The position numbers were made by a program, and so were the translations under genes. Positions 1 through 7,920 of a DNA stretch of 64,000 bases are shown here, piece after piece. Position 1 is the stretch's first letter. Each line of letters opens with the position of its first letter. The stretch comes from Polaribacter sp. KT25b (lineage in GTDB: Bacteria > Bacteroidota > Bacteroidia > Flavobacteriales > Flavobacteriaceae). The notes beneath the pieces are model-generated. The model was not told the origin of the DNA and did no database searches. It was given only the letters and a program-made list of their open reading frames with translations. The DNA lies in NCBI RefSeq assembly GCF_900105145.1, contig NZ_LT629752.1, forward strand, positions 3,043,501 through 3,107,500, in the 5' to 3' direction.

Positions 1-1225
1 CTTCACCTTTTGCAATTCTTCTAATATTTTCTGCTTCTGCTTCTGCATCAATTTCTACCTTGGCTTTTGCAATTTCTGCCGGCACAACAATATCTGCATA
101 TTTAGTTGCTTTATCTCTTGATGCACGTGCATTCTCTGCATCTTTTTCTGCTGAGTAAGATTCTTCTAACGCTTTTGCGGCTTGTATTTTTTCTGTAGCA
201 ACAGCTCTTTTTTCTGCTTCTGCTTCTCGTTCTCTTCTTAAAGCATCAGATTCTGCAATTGATATTTTTGCTGTATTTTCTCCAGTAATTGCTTGTGCAT
301 TTGCTTCGGATGTTTTTATTCTTTCTGATTTTAATGCTTCTGCTTCACCAATTTTAGCCAATGCAATTGCGTTTGCTGTTTGCACTCTTTCATTCTGATT
401 TGCATTTGCTTCTCCAATTTTTGCTTCTGCCATTGAGGCTGCAACTTGAGTTCTTTCATTTTGAGCAGCTTTTGCTTCTCCAATTTTTGCTTTTGCCTGT
501 AACTCAGAAACTTTAATTCTTTCATCTTGTACAGCATCTGCCTCACCAATAGAACCATCTCTATTTTTTTCTGCAACAGATTTACGTGCGGCATTAATTG
601 CGTGTGCTGCAGCTTCTTTACCTAAAGCTTGTATATAACCAGATTCATCAACAATATCTGTAATATTTACGTTAATTAATTTTAAACCTACTTTCTTTAA
701 CTCGGTTTCTACACTTTGAGAAATATTCGTTAAAAACTTATCACGATCATTGTTTATTTCTTCAATATCCATCGACGCAACTACCAAACGTAATTGACCA
801 AAAATAATTTCTTGCGCTAACTCTTGAATATTATCTTGATTTAAACCTAACAATCTTTCTGCTGCATTTTGCATAATTCCTGGCTCTGTAGAAACCCCAA
901 TTGTAAATCTACTTGGCACATTTACACGAATATTTTGCTTAGAAAGTGCATTTACCAAATTTACTTCTATAGAAATTGGTGTTAAATCTAAAAACTCATA
1001 ATCTTGAATTACCGGAAAAATAAAAGCTGCTCCACCATGAATACATTTAGCAGATTCGCCGCCACCTACTTTTCCATAAACTACTAAAATCCTATCCGAA
1101 GGACATCTTTTATAGCGTTTTATAAGTGTCATTAACACTATAAATATGAACAGAATTGCAATTCCTATTCCAACTAATCCAGCAAATGGGCTGCTTTCTA
1201 ATACAATTAAATTTAACATAGTCAT
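1..1225 (-). CDS. Flotillin-family SPFH membrane scaffold protein (partial, 3' end outside window)
   Basis: About 408 codons are visible and the frame is still open at the window edge, so the C-terminus is missing. The protein starts with one hydrophobic helix (about residues 8-28, rich in Gly, Ile, Leu and Phe). An SPFH/band-7 domain follows, with the flotillin-like stretch KCIHGGAAF and a VPSRFTIG segment. A long Ala/Glu/Lys-rich coiled coil comes next, built on a repeated unit of about 22 residues containing KIGEA and NER. Flotillins form membrane microdomain scaffolds. The upstream gene is NfeD-like, the usual flotillin partner, and its stop lies 2 nt before this start, so the two are surely co-transcribed. 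An alternative start two codons downstream (MLNLIVL) is possible. Family call is firm; the client or process is unknown. Confidence 0.9.
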   Translation of the reverse strand, partial: MTMLNLIVLESSPFAGLVGIGIAILFIFIVLMTLIKRYKRCPSDRILVVYGKVGGGESAKCIHGGAAFIFPVIQDYEFLDLTPISIEVNLVNALSKQNIRVNVPSRFTIGVSTEPGIMQNAAERLLGLNQDNIQELAQEIIFGQLRLVVASMDIEEINNDRDKFLTNISQSVETELKKVGLKLINVNITDIVDESGYIQALGKEAAAHAINAARKSVAEKNRDGSIGEADAVQDERIKVSELQAKAKIGEAKAAQNERTQVAASMAEAKIGEANANQNERVQTANAIALAKIGEAEALKSERIKTSEANAQAITGENTAKISIAESDALRREREAEAEKRAVATEKIQAAKALEESYSAEKDAENARASRDKATKYADIVVPAEIAKAKVEIDAEAEAENIRRIAKGE

Positions 1226-1227
1226 TA

Positions 1228-1800
1228 TTATTTTTGAGGTTCTATAATTAATATTCCGTTATTTGTTACTTCAATTACTTTTATAACATTTCCTTGTTTT
1301 AAATCTTTATCAAAATCTGTTAAAGCTTCTAATTCTCTTAACGCTCCTTGTACTTTTATTTGTACTTTACCTATTTTAGATCTGTTTGCACCAACCGTTA
1401 AATAAACTTCGCCAATAGCATTTAATGCGTTTTGCATTTTTAAAGTTCCGCTTGAGTTTAATTTACTGATGTAATAAAACAAAGAAGCCATTACCGTCAT
1501 CATTGCTAAACCACAAAATATAGAAATTGCAATAATTACTGGATTAGAATATCCTGCATCAGAACTTGCAATTCCACTCCAACCAAAAATGGTAAAAAAT
1601 GCAATTAAGTTTTTAACTGTAAAGAACTGAAAACTTGCGCCAGTATCTGCATCTATTTCTGCATCAACGTCACCAATATCATCAGAATCTGTGCCCATAA
1701 CTGTAGAGATTAACACAATTAAAAACAGAAAAGTTGATATAATTGTAATAATCCAATACGTTTTTAAAAAAGAGGGTAACTCTGCAAACCATTCCATCAT
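1228..1800 (-). CDS. NfeD-like membrane protein, flotillin partner (OB-fold C-terminus)
   Basis: This 190-residue protein has a hydrophobic helix near residues 14-35, an acidic Asp/Gly loop (DSDDIGDVDAEIDADTG), two further hydrophobic segments (about 58-80 and 87-112), and a soluble beta-rich C-terminus from about residue 120 that fits the NfeD OB-fold. Short NfeD proteins of this YuaF type are encoded directly before flotillins and are thought to anchor or stabilise them. Here it lies 2 nt upstream of the flotillin gene. It begins Met-Met, so either methionine could be the start. The role is assigned from architecture and context. Confidence 0.85.
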   Translation of the reverse strand: MMEWFAELPSFLKTYWIITIISTFLFLIVLISTVMGTDSDDIGDVDAEIDADTGASFQFFTVKNLIAFFTIFGWSGIASSDAGYSNPVIIAISIFCGLAMMTVMASLFYYISKLNSSGTLKMQNALNAIGEVYLTVGANRSKIGKVQIKVQGALRELEALTDFDKDLKQGNVIKVIEVTNNGILIIEPQK

Positions 1801-2123
1801 AACGTGTAGTTTTAAAGTGAATAAATATAAAGATTTTTGACCTAATAAAGTGATTTATTTTGTCAATAAAATAGCAATTTTTAAAATAAATCTTTACATA
1901 TAAGTAGCTAAAACTAACCTTTTGTTACAAACAATATTTAAAATATTATAATTTGATGATAAAATAAAAAAGCCTTGATAACAATTTATCAAGGCTTTTA
2001 TTAAATGAGGCTATTTTTTTAATCAACAACCTCAACCCAAAGGTACGAATTATGCTTCCGAAATAAATATTTAGTATTTCAAGACAAGCCTTGAGGAATT
2101 AAATCTCGGCTATCGCCCTGAGA
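1801..2123. other. Intergenic region between the TonB receptor and nfeD genes
   Basis: The stretch holds the upstream region of the nfeD-flotillin pair, a strong terminator hairpin, and an unexplained structured segment next to the receptor stop codon. That segment (about 2040-2126) contains an inverted repeat AATCTC/GAGATT around 2100-2125 and a neighbouring TCAAG/CTTGA inverted repeat around 2080-2097. No coding potential is visible. It may be a remnant of a dispersed repeat, but no second copy was seen in this window. Confidence 0.5.
1968..1999 (-). terminator. Rho-independent terminator after the TonB receptor
   Basis: A 14-bp perfect stem (AAAAGCCTTGATAA with its complement) closes on a 4-nt loop and is flanked by A/T runs on both sides. 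On the minus strand it ends transcripts of the receptor gene. The flanks would also allow termination from the other direction. Confidence 0.85.
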
Positions 2124-3944
2124 TTAAAAACTATAACGAAATCCGAATAAAACATTACTTGGCGGCATTGGCACATAACCTGTTTCTATATAATCTGCAT
2201 CAAAAATATTACTAGCAGTTACTGTAAAACTTAATTGATTAAAATCTACAATTACGGAAGCATCCCAAACATTATAACTTGTACCAACGGTGCGTTCTGC
2301 ATATTTGTAAATAATATTTTGTCTTACATTTTTAAACAGCTTACTTGCAAAACGAGTTATAAATTGATGTTTTAAGGTACTTAAAGAATAACGTGAAAAT
2401 TCTTTCTTTTCTTCTGTAAAGTTATCATCTAAAAAATTATATCCAAATGATAAAGTCTGATTAAATTCATTAATTTTAAAACGATAATCGGCATTAAATT
2501 CAAAACCTTTTGTATTAAATTTTGGAATATTAGTTGCAGCATACTTTGATGTTAAATCAGATCTAATAAAATCAATTAAATTATCAGCATCTCTATTAAA
2601 AAATGCTACAGAAGTTGTAAGTATTTCTGTGTCATATTTCAATCCAATTTCTTGAGAAAACGCTTCTTCTGATTTTAAATTTTCGTTACCAATGGTAGTT
2701 CTGTCATTATAAAACAAATCTGTATACGTTGGTATTCTATACGTAATCCCTAAATTTCCATACGCTTTTAAATTATCAGACAATTTAAAACCAACATCTA
2801 TTCCAGGAAACGCATGAAATTTAAAATCAGAAAAATAAGTAACCGCAACTCCAGGAGTAATATCTATTTTGTCATCTGCTAATTTAAAACGGTGTTCTAA
2901 AAACAAATTTACCATTGTTCTGTTTCTATTTCCTAAATTATTACTACTAATAAAAACTCTAGAAATATCTATACCAAAACCTGTAATTCCTAGGTTTGAT
3001 GTGTAAGAAGCATTTGTTTCTACACCTATTTTATTAGTAATGTGTAAATTTCTATACACACTTGGATTGTCTCTTATATACACATAATCATCTTGACCTC
3101 TTTTCCAATAAACTCTTGGTGTAATTTTAAAATTTTCGGTTTTAAAAGTAGTAGAAGCTCCTAATAAACTACTTTGAGTTTCCTCATATTGTTCTGTAGC
3201 AGTTGCACTTGCATAAAAACCATTTGCACCAAATTTTTTATCGAAAAAAGTAGCAATTACTTCTATAGGTTGTTCTTTTTTATTAAAAATTCCTTTTATA
3301 AAATAGTTCTTGTTATTATAATCAGAATTATGTCTATAACCATCTGAAGTTAAAATACCAACATGTGCCATTACAGACGAATTTTCAAACTCTTTACCAA
3401 TAGTTACAGAACCATTTAGTTGACCAAAAGAACCAGCTTCCACATTTACAGAAACTAAATTATTTAACTTGTTTTTAGTAACAATATTTATGGCTCCTGT
3501 AAATGCATTTTGACCAAAAACTCTTGCTGCAGGTCCTTTAATTACTTCTATCCTTTCGATAACTTCAACTGGTAAAACTGCATTTAAAGTATGATGCCCA
3601 GTTTGTGAATCATCCATTTTAATACCATCTATTAATAATAACGTTTGGTCAAAACCTCCACCTCTAATGTATAAATCTGCTTGACTTCCTGCAGTTCCTC
3701 TTCTTCTAATATCTACACCAGCAACTTGTTGTAACAAATCTGCCACATTTGTTGCGGCACTATTTTTTATTTCTTCGGATGAAATTACGTTTATCGTTCT
3801 AGAATTTTTCTTAAAAGGTAAATCTATTCTTGTAGAAGTAATAATAACTTCTTTTAAAGTATCTCTTTTTACAGGTTCTACTTGTGCTTTTGCTTGCACA
3901 GCATAAAATAATAATGCAATTATTACAGTAATTTTAATTTTCAT
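2124..3944 (-). CDS. TonB-dependent outer-membrane receptor, BtuB-like size
   Basis: The 606-residue protein has a signal peptide ending near AKAQ (residue 21). A plug domain follows (about 27-155), with the TonB-box-like DTLKEVIITSTR, RRRGTAGSQADLYIRG and EVIKGPAARVFGQNAFTGAINI. A beta-barrel then runs to the C-terminal Phe of FRYSF. These receptors import scarce ligands, such as cobalamin, siderophores or other vitamins, across the outer membrane using TonB-ExbBD energy. The size and plug resemble BtuB-type receptors, but no cobalamin riboswitch precedes it. It is divergent from a MocR-type regulator with only 66 bp between them, and operator-like repeats lie in that gap. Control by that regulator is therefore likely. 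The substrate is unknown. Confidence 0.85.
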   Translation of the reverse strand: MKIKITVIIALLFYAVQAKAQVEPVKRDTLKEVIITSTRIDLPFKKNSRTINVISSEEIKNSAATNVADLLQQVAGVDIRRRGTAGSQADLYIRGGGFDQTLLLIDGIKMDDSQTGHHTLNAVLPVEVIERIEVIKGPAARVFGQNAFTGAINIVTKNKLNNLVSVNVEAGSFGQLNGSVTIGKEFENSSVMAHVGILTSDGYRHNSDYNNKNYFIKGIFNKKEQPIEVIATFFDKKFGANGFYASATATEQYEETQSSLLGASTTFKTENFKITPRVYWKRGQDDYVYIRDNPSVYRNLHITNKIGVETNASYTSNLGITGFGIDISRVFISSNNLGNRNRTMVNLFLEHRFKLADDKIDITPGVAVTYFSDFKFHAFPGIDVGFKLSDNLKAYGNLGITYRIPTYTDLFYNDRTTIGNENLKSEEAFSQEIGLKYDTEILTTSVAFFNRDADNLIDFIRSDLTSKYAATNIPKFNTKGFEFNADYRFKINEFNQTLSFGYNFLDDNFTEEKKEFSRYSLSTLKHQFITRFASKLFKNVRQNIIYKYAERTVGTSYNVWDASVIVDFNQLSFTVTASNIFDADYIETGYVPMPPSNVLFGFRYSF

Positions 3945-3981
3945 AATAGTGATTTAAAAACAGTGCAAAAGTCGTAACTTT

Positions 3982-4026
3982 CCGGACGATTAAAATAGTC
4001 CAGTTTTAAAATGATAGATAGTCCGG
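3982..4026. promoter_or_regulatory. Candidate MocR operator: three CYGGAC(T/G)AT repeats
   Basis: CCGGACGAT lies on the plus strand at 3982-3990. CTGGACTAT and CCGGACTAT lie on the minus strand at 3995-4003 and 4018-4026. The two minus-strand copies are spaced 23 bp apart, close to two helical turns, and the last one overlaps the first codons of the regulator gene. From memory, MocR proteins such as TauR bind direct repeats with a CTGGAC core. The position between divergent genes fits joint control of the receptor and autoregulation. This is inference; binding was not tested. Confidence 0.55.
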
Positions 4027-5510
4027 TTAATACCCTTTTTAAACAATTAATTAATTTTGATAAATCGATATCACAACCTGTTTACATACAAGTTTCACAG
4101 CAAATTATAAACGCAATACAACGAAATTATTTAACAAAAGGAACCATTTTACCAGGCACTCGCATCTTTGCAAAATTATTAAAAATCCATAGAAATACAG
4201 CAGTTGCAATTTACGAAGAATTAGCATCGCAAGGTTGGGTAGAAATAATTCCCAATAAAGGTACTTTTGTTTTAGAACCAGAATTAAAAACAGCAAAAAT
4301 AAAAGCAACTTCACAAAAAATAAATCAAGCGTATAACTATGCTAAAACTACAGGTTTTCCCTTTCAAAAATCTTTTCATTTAGCATCAACAGCAGAATTA
4401 ACAAATGCAAAATACAGTATTAACGACGGTAAACCAGATTTACGTTTACATCCTATAAATGAATTTACAAGATGGTACAGCGCTTCCATGAAACGAAAAA
4501 CGTTGGTAAAAAAATGGAATAAATTAAATGAATCTTCTAATTCTTTATTTCAAACACAACTTTGCAACTTTTTAAACGCAACTAGAGGTTTTCATATAAA
4601 CCCAAAAAACTTAATTAGCACTCGTAGTACAGAAATGAGCTTATACATTGTTTCTCAATTACTTATAAAACAAAACGATGTGGTTTTGGTTGGTAATCTA
4701 AGTAATTATGTTGCTAATATGATTTTTCAGCAAACAGGTGCAACTATTAAAACAATTCCTGTAGATGCTGATGGTTTAGACATAGATTACATCAAAAAAC
4801 ATTTTATAAAAAACAGCATTCGATGTATTTATATTTGTGCGCATAGAGATTATCCAACAGGTGTAAAATTAAGCGTAGAACGACGTTTAGCTTTGTTAGA
4901 TTTAGCAAAAAAATATGGCTTTGCAATTATTGAAGATGATTACGATTACGATTTTCAGTTTGATGGTTCTGCAATGTTACCAATGGCAAGTGCAGATAGT
5001 AACGGAATGATTATTTATTTAGGAAAATTAGGACAATCATTGTTTCCTAGTTTTCAAACAGGATTTGTAATTGCGCCAGAAAATTTAATTTCTGAAGCAA
5101 AAAATTATTTACAATTATTAGACAAACAAGGCGATTTAATTCAAGAACAAATGTTATCAGAATTAATTCATGAAGGTGAAATTTATCGTCTCATGAAAAA
5201 AAATATTGTTATTTATAAACAAAGACGCGATTGTTTGTGCCAACTTTTAACGCAACATTTTTCCGAAATTGCACATTGGAAAATTCCTGCTGGCGGATTG
5301 GCTATTTGGTTACAATTTCAGCCTAAAATATCCTTAGTAAAATTAGCCGAAGAAGCAAAAAAAAACGATTTGTTTTTACCAAAAACAGTTCTATATCAAG
5401 ATAAAAATACTTGCGCCATACGTTTTGGTTTTGGTCATTTAGAAACAGAAGAAATAGCAATTATTATTAAAAAACTAAAAAATGCTTATAACAAATTGTC
5501 TGTTAGTTAG
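4011..5510 (+). CDS. MocR/PdxR-family regulator (GntR HTH plus aminotransferase-like domain) lacking the PLP lysine
   Basis: This 499-residue protein has a GntR-type winged helix at residues 20-88 (PVYIQVSQQI, RNTAVAIYEELASQGWVE). A linker follows, then an aminotransferase fold-type I domain (about 135-495) with IIEDDYDYDF and GFGHLETEEI. MocR proteins normally bind PLP through a lysine in a G-x-F-x-K-x-L-x-P motif. Here the motif reads GKLGQSLFP, so Gln342 occupies the Schiff-base position. The arginine that follows in relatives is also replaced, by Gln349 (SFQTGF). The domain therefore probably does not hold PLP in the usual way and may sense another ligand. It is divergent from the TonB receptor and probably regulates it. 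Confidence 0.85.
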   Translation: MIDSPVNTLFKQLINFDKSISQPVYIQVSQQIINAIQRNYLTKGTILPGTRIFAKLLKIHRNTAVAIYEELASQGWVEIIPNKGTFVLEPELKTAKIKATSQKINQAYNYAKTTGFPFQKSFHLASTAELTNAKYSINDGKPDLRLHPINEFTRWYSASMKRKTLVKKWNKLNESSNSLFQTQLCNFLNATRGFHINPKNLISTRSTEMSLYIVSQLLIKQNDVVLVGNLSNYVANMIFQQTGATIKTIPVDADGLDIDYIKKHFIKNSIRCIYICAHRDYPTGVKLSVERRLALLDLAKKYGFAIIEDDYDYDFQFDGSAMLPMASADSNGMIIYLGKLGQSLFPSFQTGFVIAPENLISEAKNYLQLLDKQGDLIQEQMLSELIHEGEIYRLMKKNIVIYKQRRDCLCQLLTQHFSEIAHWKIPAGGLAIWLQFQPKISLVKLAEEAKKNDLFLPKTVLYQDKNTCAIRFGFGHLETEEIAIIIKKLKNAYNKLSVS

Positions 5511-5561
5511 ATTGTAATTTCTTACTTATTTTAACAAATTAAAATATTAACGATGCTTTTT

Positions 5562-5580
5562 TACCTGCTTTTTTTAGGTA
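5562..5580. promoter_or_regulatory. Small inverted repeat just upstream of umuC
   Basis: TACCT and AGGTA arms are separated by a T-rich spacer, ending 10 nt before the umuC start codon. The position would suit an operator or an mRNA hairpin over the ribosome-binding region. No matching element was seen before umuD, so an SOS-box role is only a guess. Confidence 0.25.
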
Positions 5581-5590
5581 CTTTTATAGC

Positions 5591-6856
5591 ATGTTTGCAC
5601 TAATAGATTGTAATAATTTTTATACTTCTTGCGAGCGAGTTTTTAATCCAAACTTGCAAGGAAAACCGGTTGCTATTTTAAGCAATAACGATGGTTGTGT
5701 AATTTCTATGAGCGACGAAGCTAAGAAATTAGAACTCCCATTTGGTGCGCCAATTTTTAAATGGGAACAATTTTGCAAAGAAAAAAATATTACGGTTTTA
5801 TCTTCTAATTATCCTTTATATGGAGATATGAGTGCTAGAGTAATGAATATTTTAGCTGATTTTTCTCCGGATGTAGAAGTGTATTCTATTGACGAATCTT
5901 TTTTACAATTAAAAGGTTTTGAAAATTATGACTTAGAAGAATATGCTACAAAAATTAGAAATAGAATTTTAAAATGGACCGGAATACCTACTTGTGTAGG
6001 AATTGCGCCAACCAAAGCATTGAGTAAAGTTGCCAATAAAATTGCGCGTTCTAACCTAAAACAATCTAAAGGAATTTGTATTATTGATTGTGAAGAAAAC
6101 AGAATTAAAGCCTTAAAATGGACAGAAATTGGCAACGTTTGGGGAATTGGCCGTCGTTTAAAAAAACGATTGCAAGAAAAAGGTTGTAGAACTGCCTATG
6201 ATTTTACACAACTTTCTAGCGATTGGGTTTTAAAAGAATTTTCTGTTGTAGAATGGCGTTTGCAAAAAGATTTACAAGGCATTTCTAAAATTCCTTTAGA
6301 AGAAGTTTCTTCAAAAAAAATGATTGCAACAACGCGCAGTTTTGAGTACACTTATTCTGATATTGACAACATAAAAGAACGTATTTCTACTTTTGCAGCA
6401 AGTTGTGCAGAAAAATTACGCAACCAAGCATCGAGTTGTCACATGGTAATTGTACAACTGTCTAGCGATCGTCATCAAAAAAACGCACCACAACATAGAG
6501 AAAGTAAAACAGTGGTTTTTTCGTATCCAACGGATTCTACATTAACTATTTCTAAAGCTGCTGTAGAAGCTGTAAAAATGATTTTTAAATCCGGAATTAA
6601 ATACAAAAGAGCTGGTGTAATTGTTACTGGTTTAGTACCTAATGATAATTTTCAACTCAATTTATTTTCGCACGAAAACCCAAAACACAAGCCATTAATG
6701 TCTGCAATTGACAAATTAAATCGTAAATTTAAAGCAGACAAAATTAAATTAGGAAATCAAGATTTAAAACGCACTTGGAAAATGCGTCAAGAACGTTTAT
6801 CACCTAGATTTACAACAAATATTAATGATATTTTAATTGTAAAAGCCACTAAATAA
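5591..6856 (+). CDS. umuC: Y-family DNA polymerase, UmuC subunit of polymerase V
   Basis: The 421-residue protein starts MFALIDCNNFYTSCERVF, with the catalytic Asp of the Y-family palm at residue 6. It carries the second metal-binding motif SIDESF near residue 101, the helix-hairpin-helix GIGRRLKKRL region, a little-finger domain, and a C-terminal DUF4113-type tail (SAIDKLNRKFKADKIKLG). UmuC copies past DNA lesions at the cost of mutations and needs processed UmuD and RecA. Unusually, umuD is not directly upstream but about 550 bp downstream, with a DUF2007 gene and a repeat element between. Length and motifs are complete, so the polymerase should be functional. Confidence 0.95.
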   Translation: MFALIDCNNFYTSCERVFNPNLQGKPVAILSNNDGCVISMSDEAKKLELPFGAPIFKWEQFCKEKNITVLSSNYPLYGDMSARVMNILADFSPDVEVYSIDESFLQLKGFENYDLEEYATKIRNRILKWTGIPTCVGIAPTKALSKVANKIARSNLKQSKGICIIDCEENRIKALKWTEIGNVWGIGRRLKKRLQEKGCRTAYDFTQLSSDWVLKEFSVVEWRLQKDLQGISKIPLEEVSSKKMIATTRSFEYTYSDIDNIKERISTFAASCAEKLRNQASSCHMVIVQLSSDRHQKNAPQHRESKTVVFSYPTDSTLTISKAAVEAVKMIFKSGIKYKRAGVIVTGLVPNDNFQLNLFSHENPKHKPLMSAIDKLNRKFKADKIKLGNQDLKRTWKMRQERLSPRFTTNINDILIVKATK

Positions 6857-6883
6857 GTTTTTTTTTTAAGAGGAGCAATTAAA

Positions 6884-7243
6884 ATTTTAGCCGTTTTTGA
6901 TTATTCTACAGAAGCACATGTTACCAAATCTAAATTAGATTCAGAAGGTTTAAGAACCTTACTAATGGACGAAAAAACGATAGATACTGATCCTTTGGTT
7001 AGCAATGCAATTGGTGGCGTAAAATTGTTGGTTCATAAAAACGATTTTGAAAAAGCTGCTACTATTTACAATGAAATTAGAACGTATCAAAAAGATAAAA
7101 ATGGAAACGATATTTTTTGTCCTAACTGTAATTCTACTAAAATTTTAATTGCTCCTCTTAAAAGAAAAAATATATTTTTTATGCTATTTCCTTTTTTTGA
7201 AAAAACAAAACACATCTGTAATAATTGTAAAACAGTATTTTAA
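6884..7243 (+). CDS. DUF2007-domain protein with C-terminal zinc-ribbon-like motif, no ATG start
   Basis: Homology-like sequence begins at ILAVFDYSTEAHVTKSKL and continues through DEKTIDTDPLVSNAIGGVKLLV, a DUF2007 signature. Two CxxC pairs at the C-terminus (CPNCNS and CNNCKT) look like a zinc ribbon. No ATG, GTG or TTG lies ahead of the conserved domain. The reading frame is open back to the umuC stop and is the same frame as umuC. A purine-rich AAGAGGAG at 6868-6875 sits 8 nt before an ATT codon at 6884, so ATT initiation is my best guess. The first ATG, at 6965, would delete about 27 residues of the domain. The gene may be start-less and decaying, or translated from a rare codon. Function unknown. 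Confidence 0.6.
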   Translation: MLAVFDYSTEAHVTKSKLDSEGLRTLLMDEKTIDTDPLVSNAIGGVKLLVHKNDFEKAATIYNEIRTYQKDKNGNDIFCPNCNSTKILIAPLKRKNIFFMLFPFFEKTKHICNNCKTVF

Positions 7244-7279
7244 TTACCTGTTTTATTTTTACCTTTCTTAATTCTAATA

Positions 7280-7324
7280 TGTCAGTTCGAGTGATTTTGA
7301 GGCACGAAAAATTGTATCGAGAAC
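7280..7324 (+). repeat. Dispersed palindromic repeat, copy 1
   Basis: The element runs from TGTCAGTTCGAGTG to GTATCGAGAAC over about 45 bp, with GTTCGAG-type and CGAGAAC ends that are partly inverted. Further copies lie at 9852-9898, 9921-9972, 10043-10067 (short) and 26922-26967. It sits between the DUF2007 gene and umuD. Confidence 0.75.
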
Positions 7325-7410
7325 AATTTAATAACTTAAAATTCACAACATTTTTAATTCTAAAATAATATCTAAAATATTTCAAGAAAAGTTATAATTT
7401 GCAACTACTT

Positions 7411-7845
7411 ATGATTGGAACTAAAAATCTTACTTTTTTTACACCAAAGGCTTCTTCTGGAGATGGAGCCGTTTTGGTTGATGTTGGCATTTCTGCTGGA
7501 TTTCCTTCGCCTGCAGATGACTTTAGAGAAACCAGAATTTCTTTAGATGATGAATTGATACAAAACAAAGACGCTACTTTTTTTGCCAAAGTAAAAGGAC
7601 AATCTATGATTAATGCAGGTTTAGATGATAACGATTTGTTAGTTATTGATAGAAGTTTAGAACCTACCAACAATAAAATTGCTGTTTGTTTTTTAGATGG
7701 CGAGTTTACCGTAAAAAGACTTCGTGTAGAAAAAAATGAAGTTTGGTTACAACCAGAAAACCCTAATTACCCAATTATAAACATTACAGAAGAGAATGAT
7801 TTTATGATCTGGGGAATTGTAACAAGCGTCATCAAAAAAGTATAA
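7411..7845 (+). CDS. umuD: UmuD-like autocleaving S24 peptidase, polymerase V subunit
   Basis: From the ATG the protein has 144 residues. An in-frame TTG 12 nt upstream is less likely. The cleavage site Ala29-Gly30 lies in SAGFPSPADD, matching the CGFPSPA site of E. coli UmuD. The catalytic dyad is Ser65 (KGQSMI) and Lys102 (GEFTVKR), 37 residues apart as in E. coli (S60/K97). RecA filaments trigger self-cleavage to UmuD', which pairs with UmuC. No DNA-binding domain precedes the peptidase, so it is not a LexA repressor. It lies downstream of umuC rather than upstream, separated by a repeat element, and so may have its own promoter. Confidence 0.93.
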   Translation: MIGTKNLTFFTPKASSGDGAVLVDVGISAGFPSPADDFRETRISLDDELIQNKDATFFAKVKGQSMINAGLDDNDLLVIDRSLEPTNNKIAVCFLDGEFTVKRLRVEKNEVWLQPENPNYPIINITEENDFMIWGIVTSVIKKV

Positions 7846-7871
7846 AATTACTCTTTTTAAATATTTTATTA

Positions 7872-7899
7872 TTGTTATTCAATAATTTTTATATATTTG
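7872..7899 (+). promoter_or_regulatory. Bacteroidota-type promoter for the DUF2975 operon
   Basis: A TTG at 7872-7874 is followed after 17 nt by TATATTTG at 7892-7899, matching the TTG-N17-23-TAnnTTTG form of the flavobacterial housekeeping promoter. The downstream ATG is 22 nt away. Confidence 0.65.
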
Positions 7900-7920
7900 C
7901 AGTGTCAAATATGTAAAGTC

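Noticed and set aside
331..594. 87-codon Lys/Gln/Leu-rich frame in the flotillin gene
   Set aside because: Alternative frame of the repetitive coiled coil; the flotillin frame explains the sequence.
2030..2126. Cobalamin riboswitch for the TonB receptor
   Set aside because: The structured segment is downstream of the receptor gene, not in its leader, and I saw no B12-box.
7179..7385. 68-codon minus-strand frame spanning the end of the DUF2007 gene and a repeat
   Set aside because: It crosses a dispersed repeat and has no family similarity.
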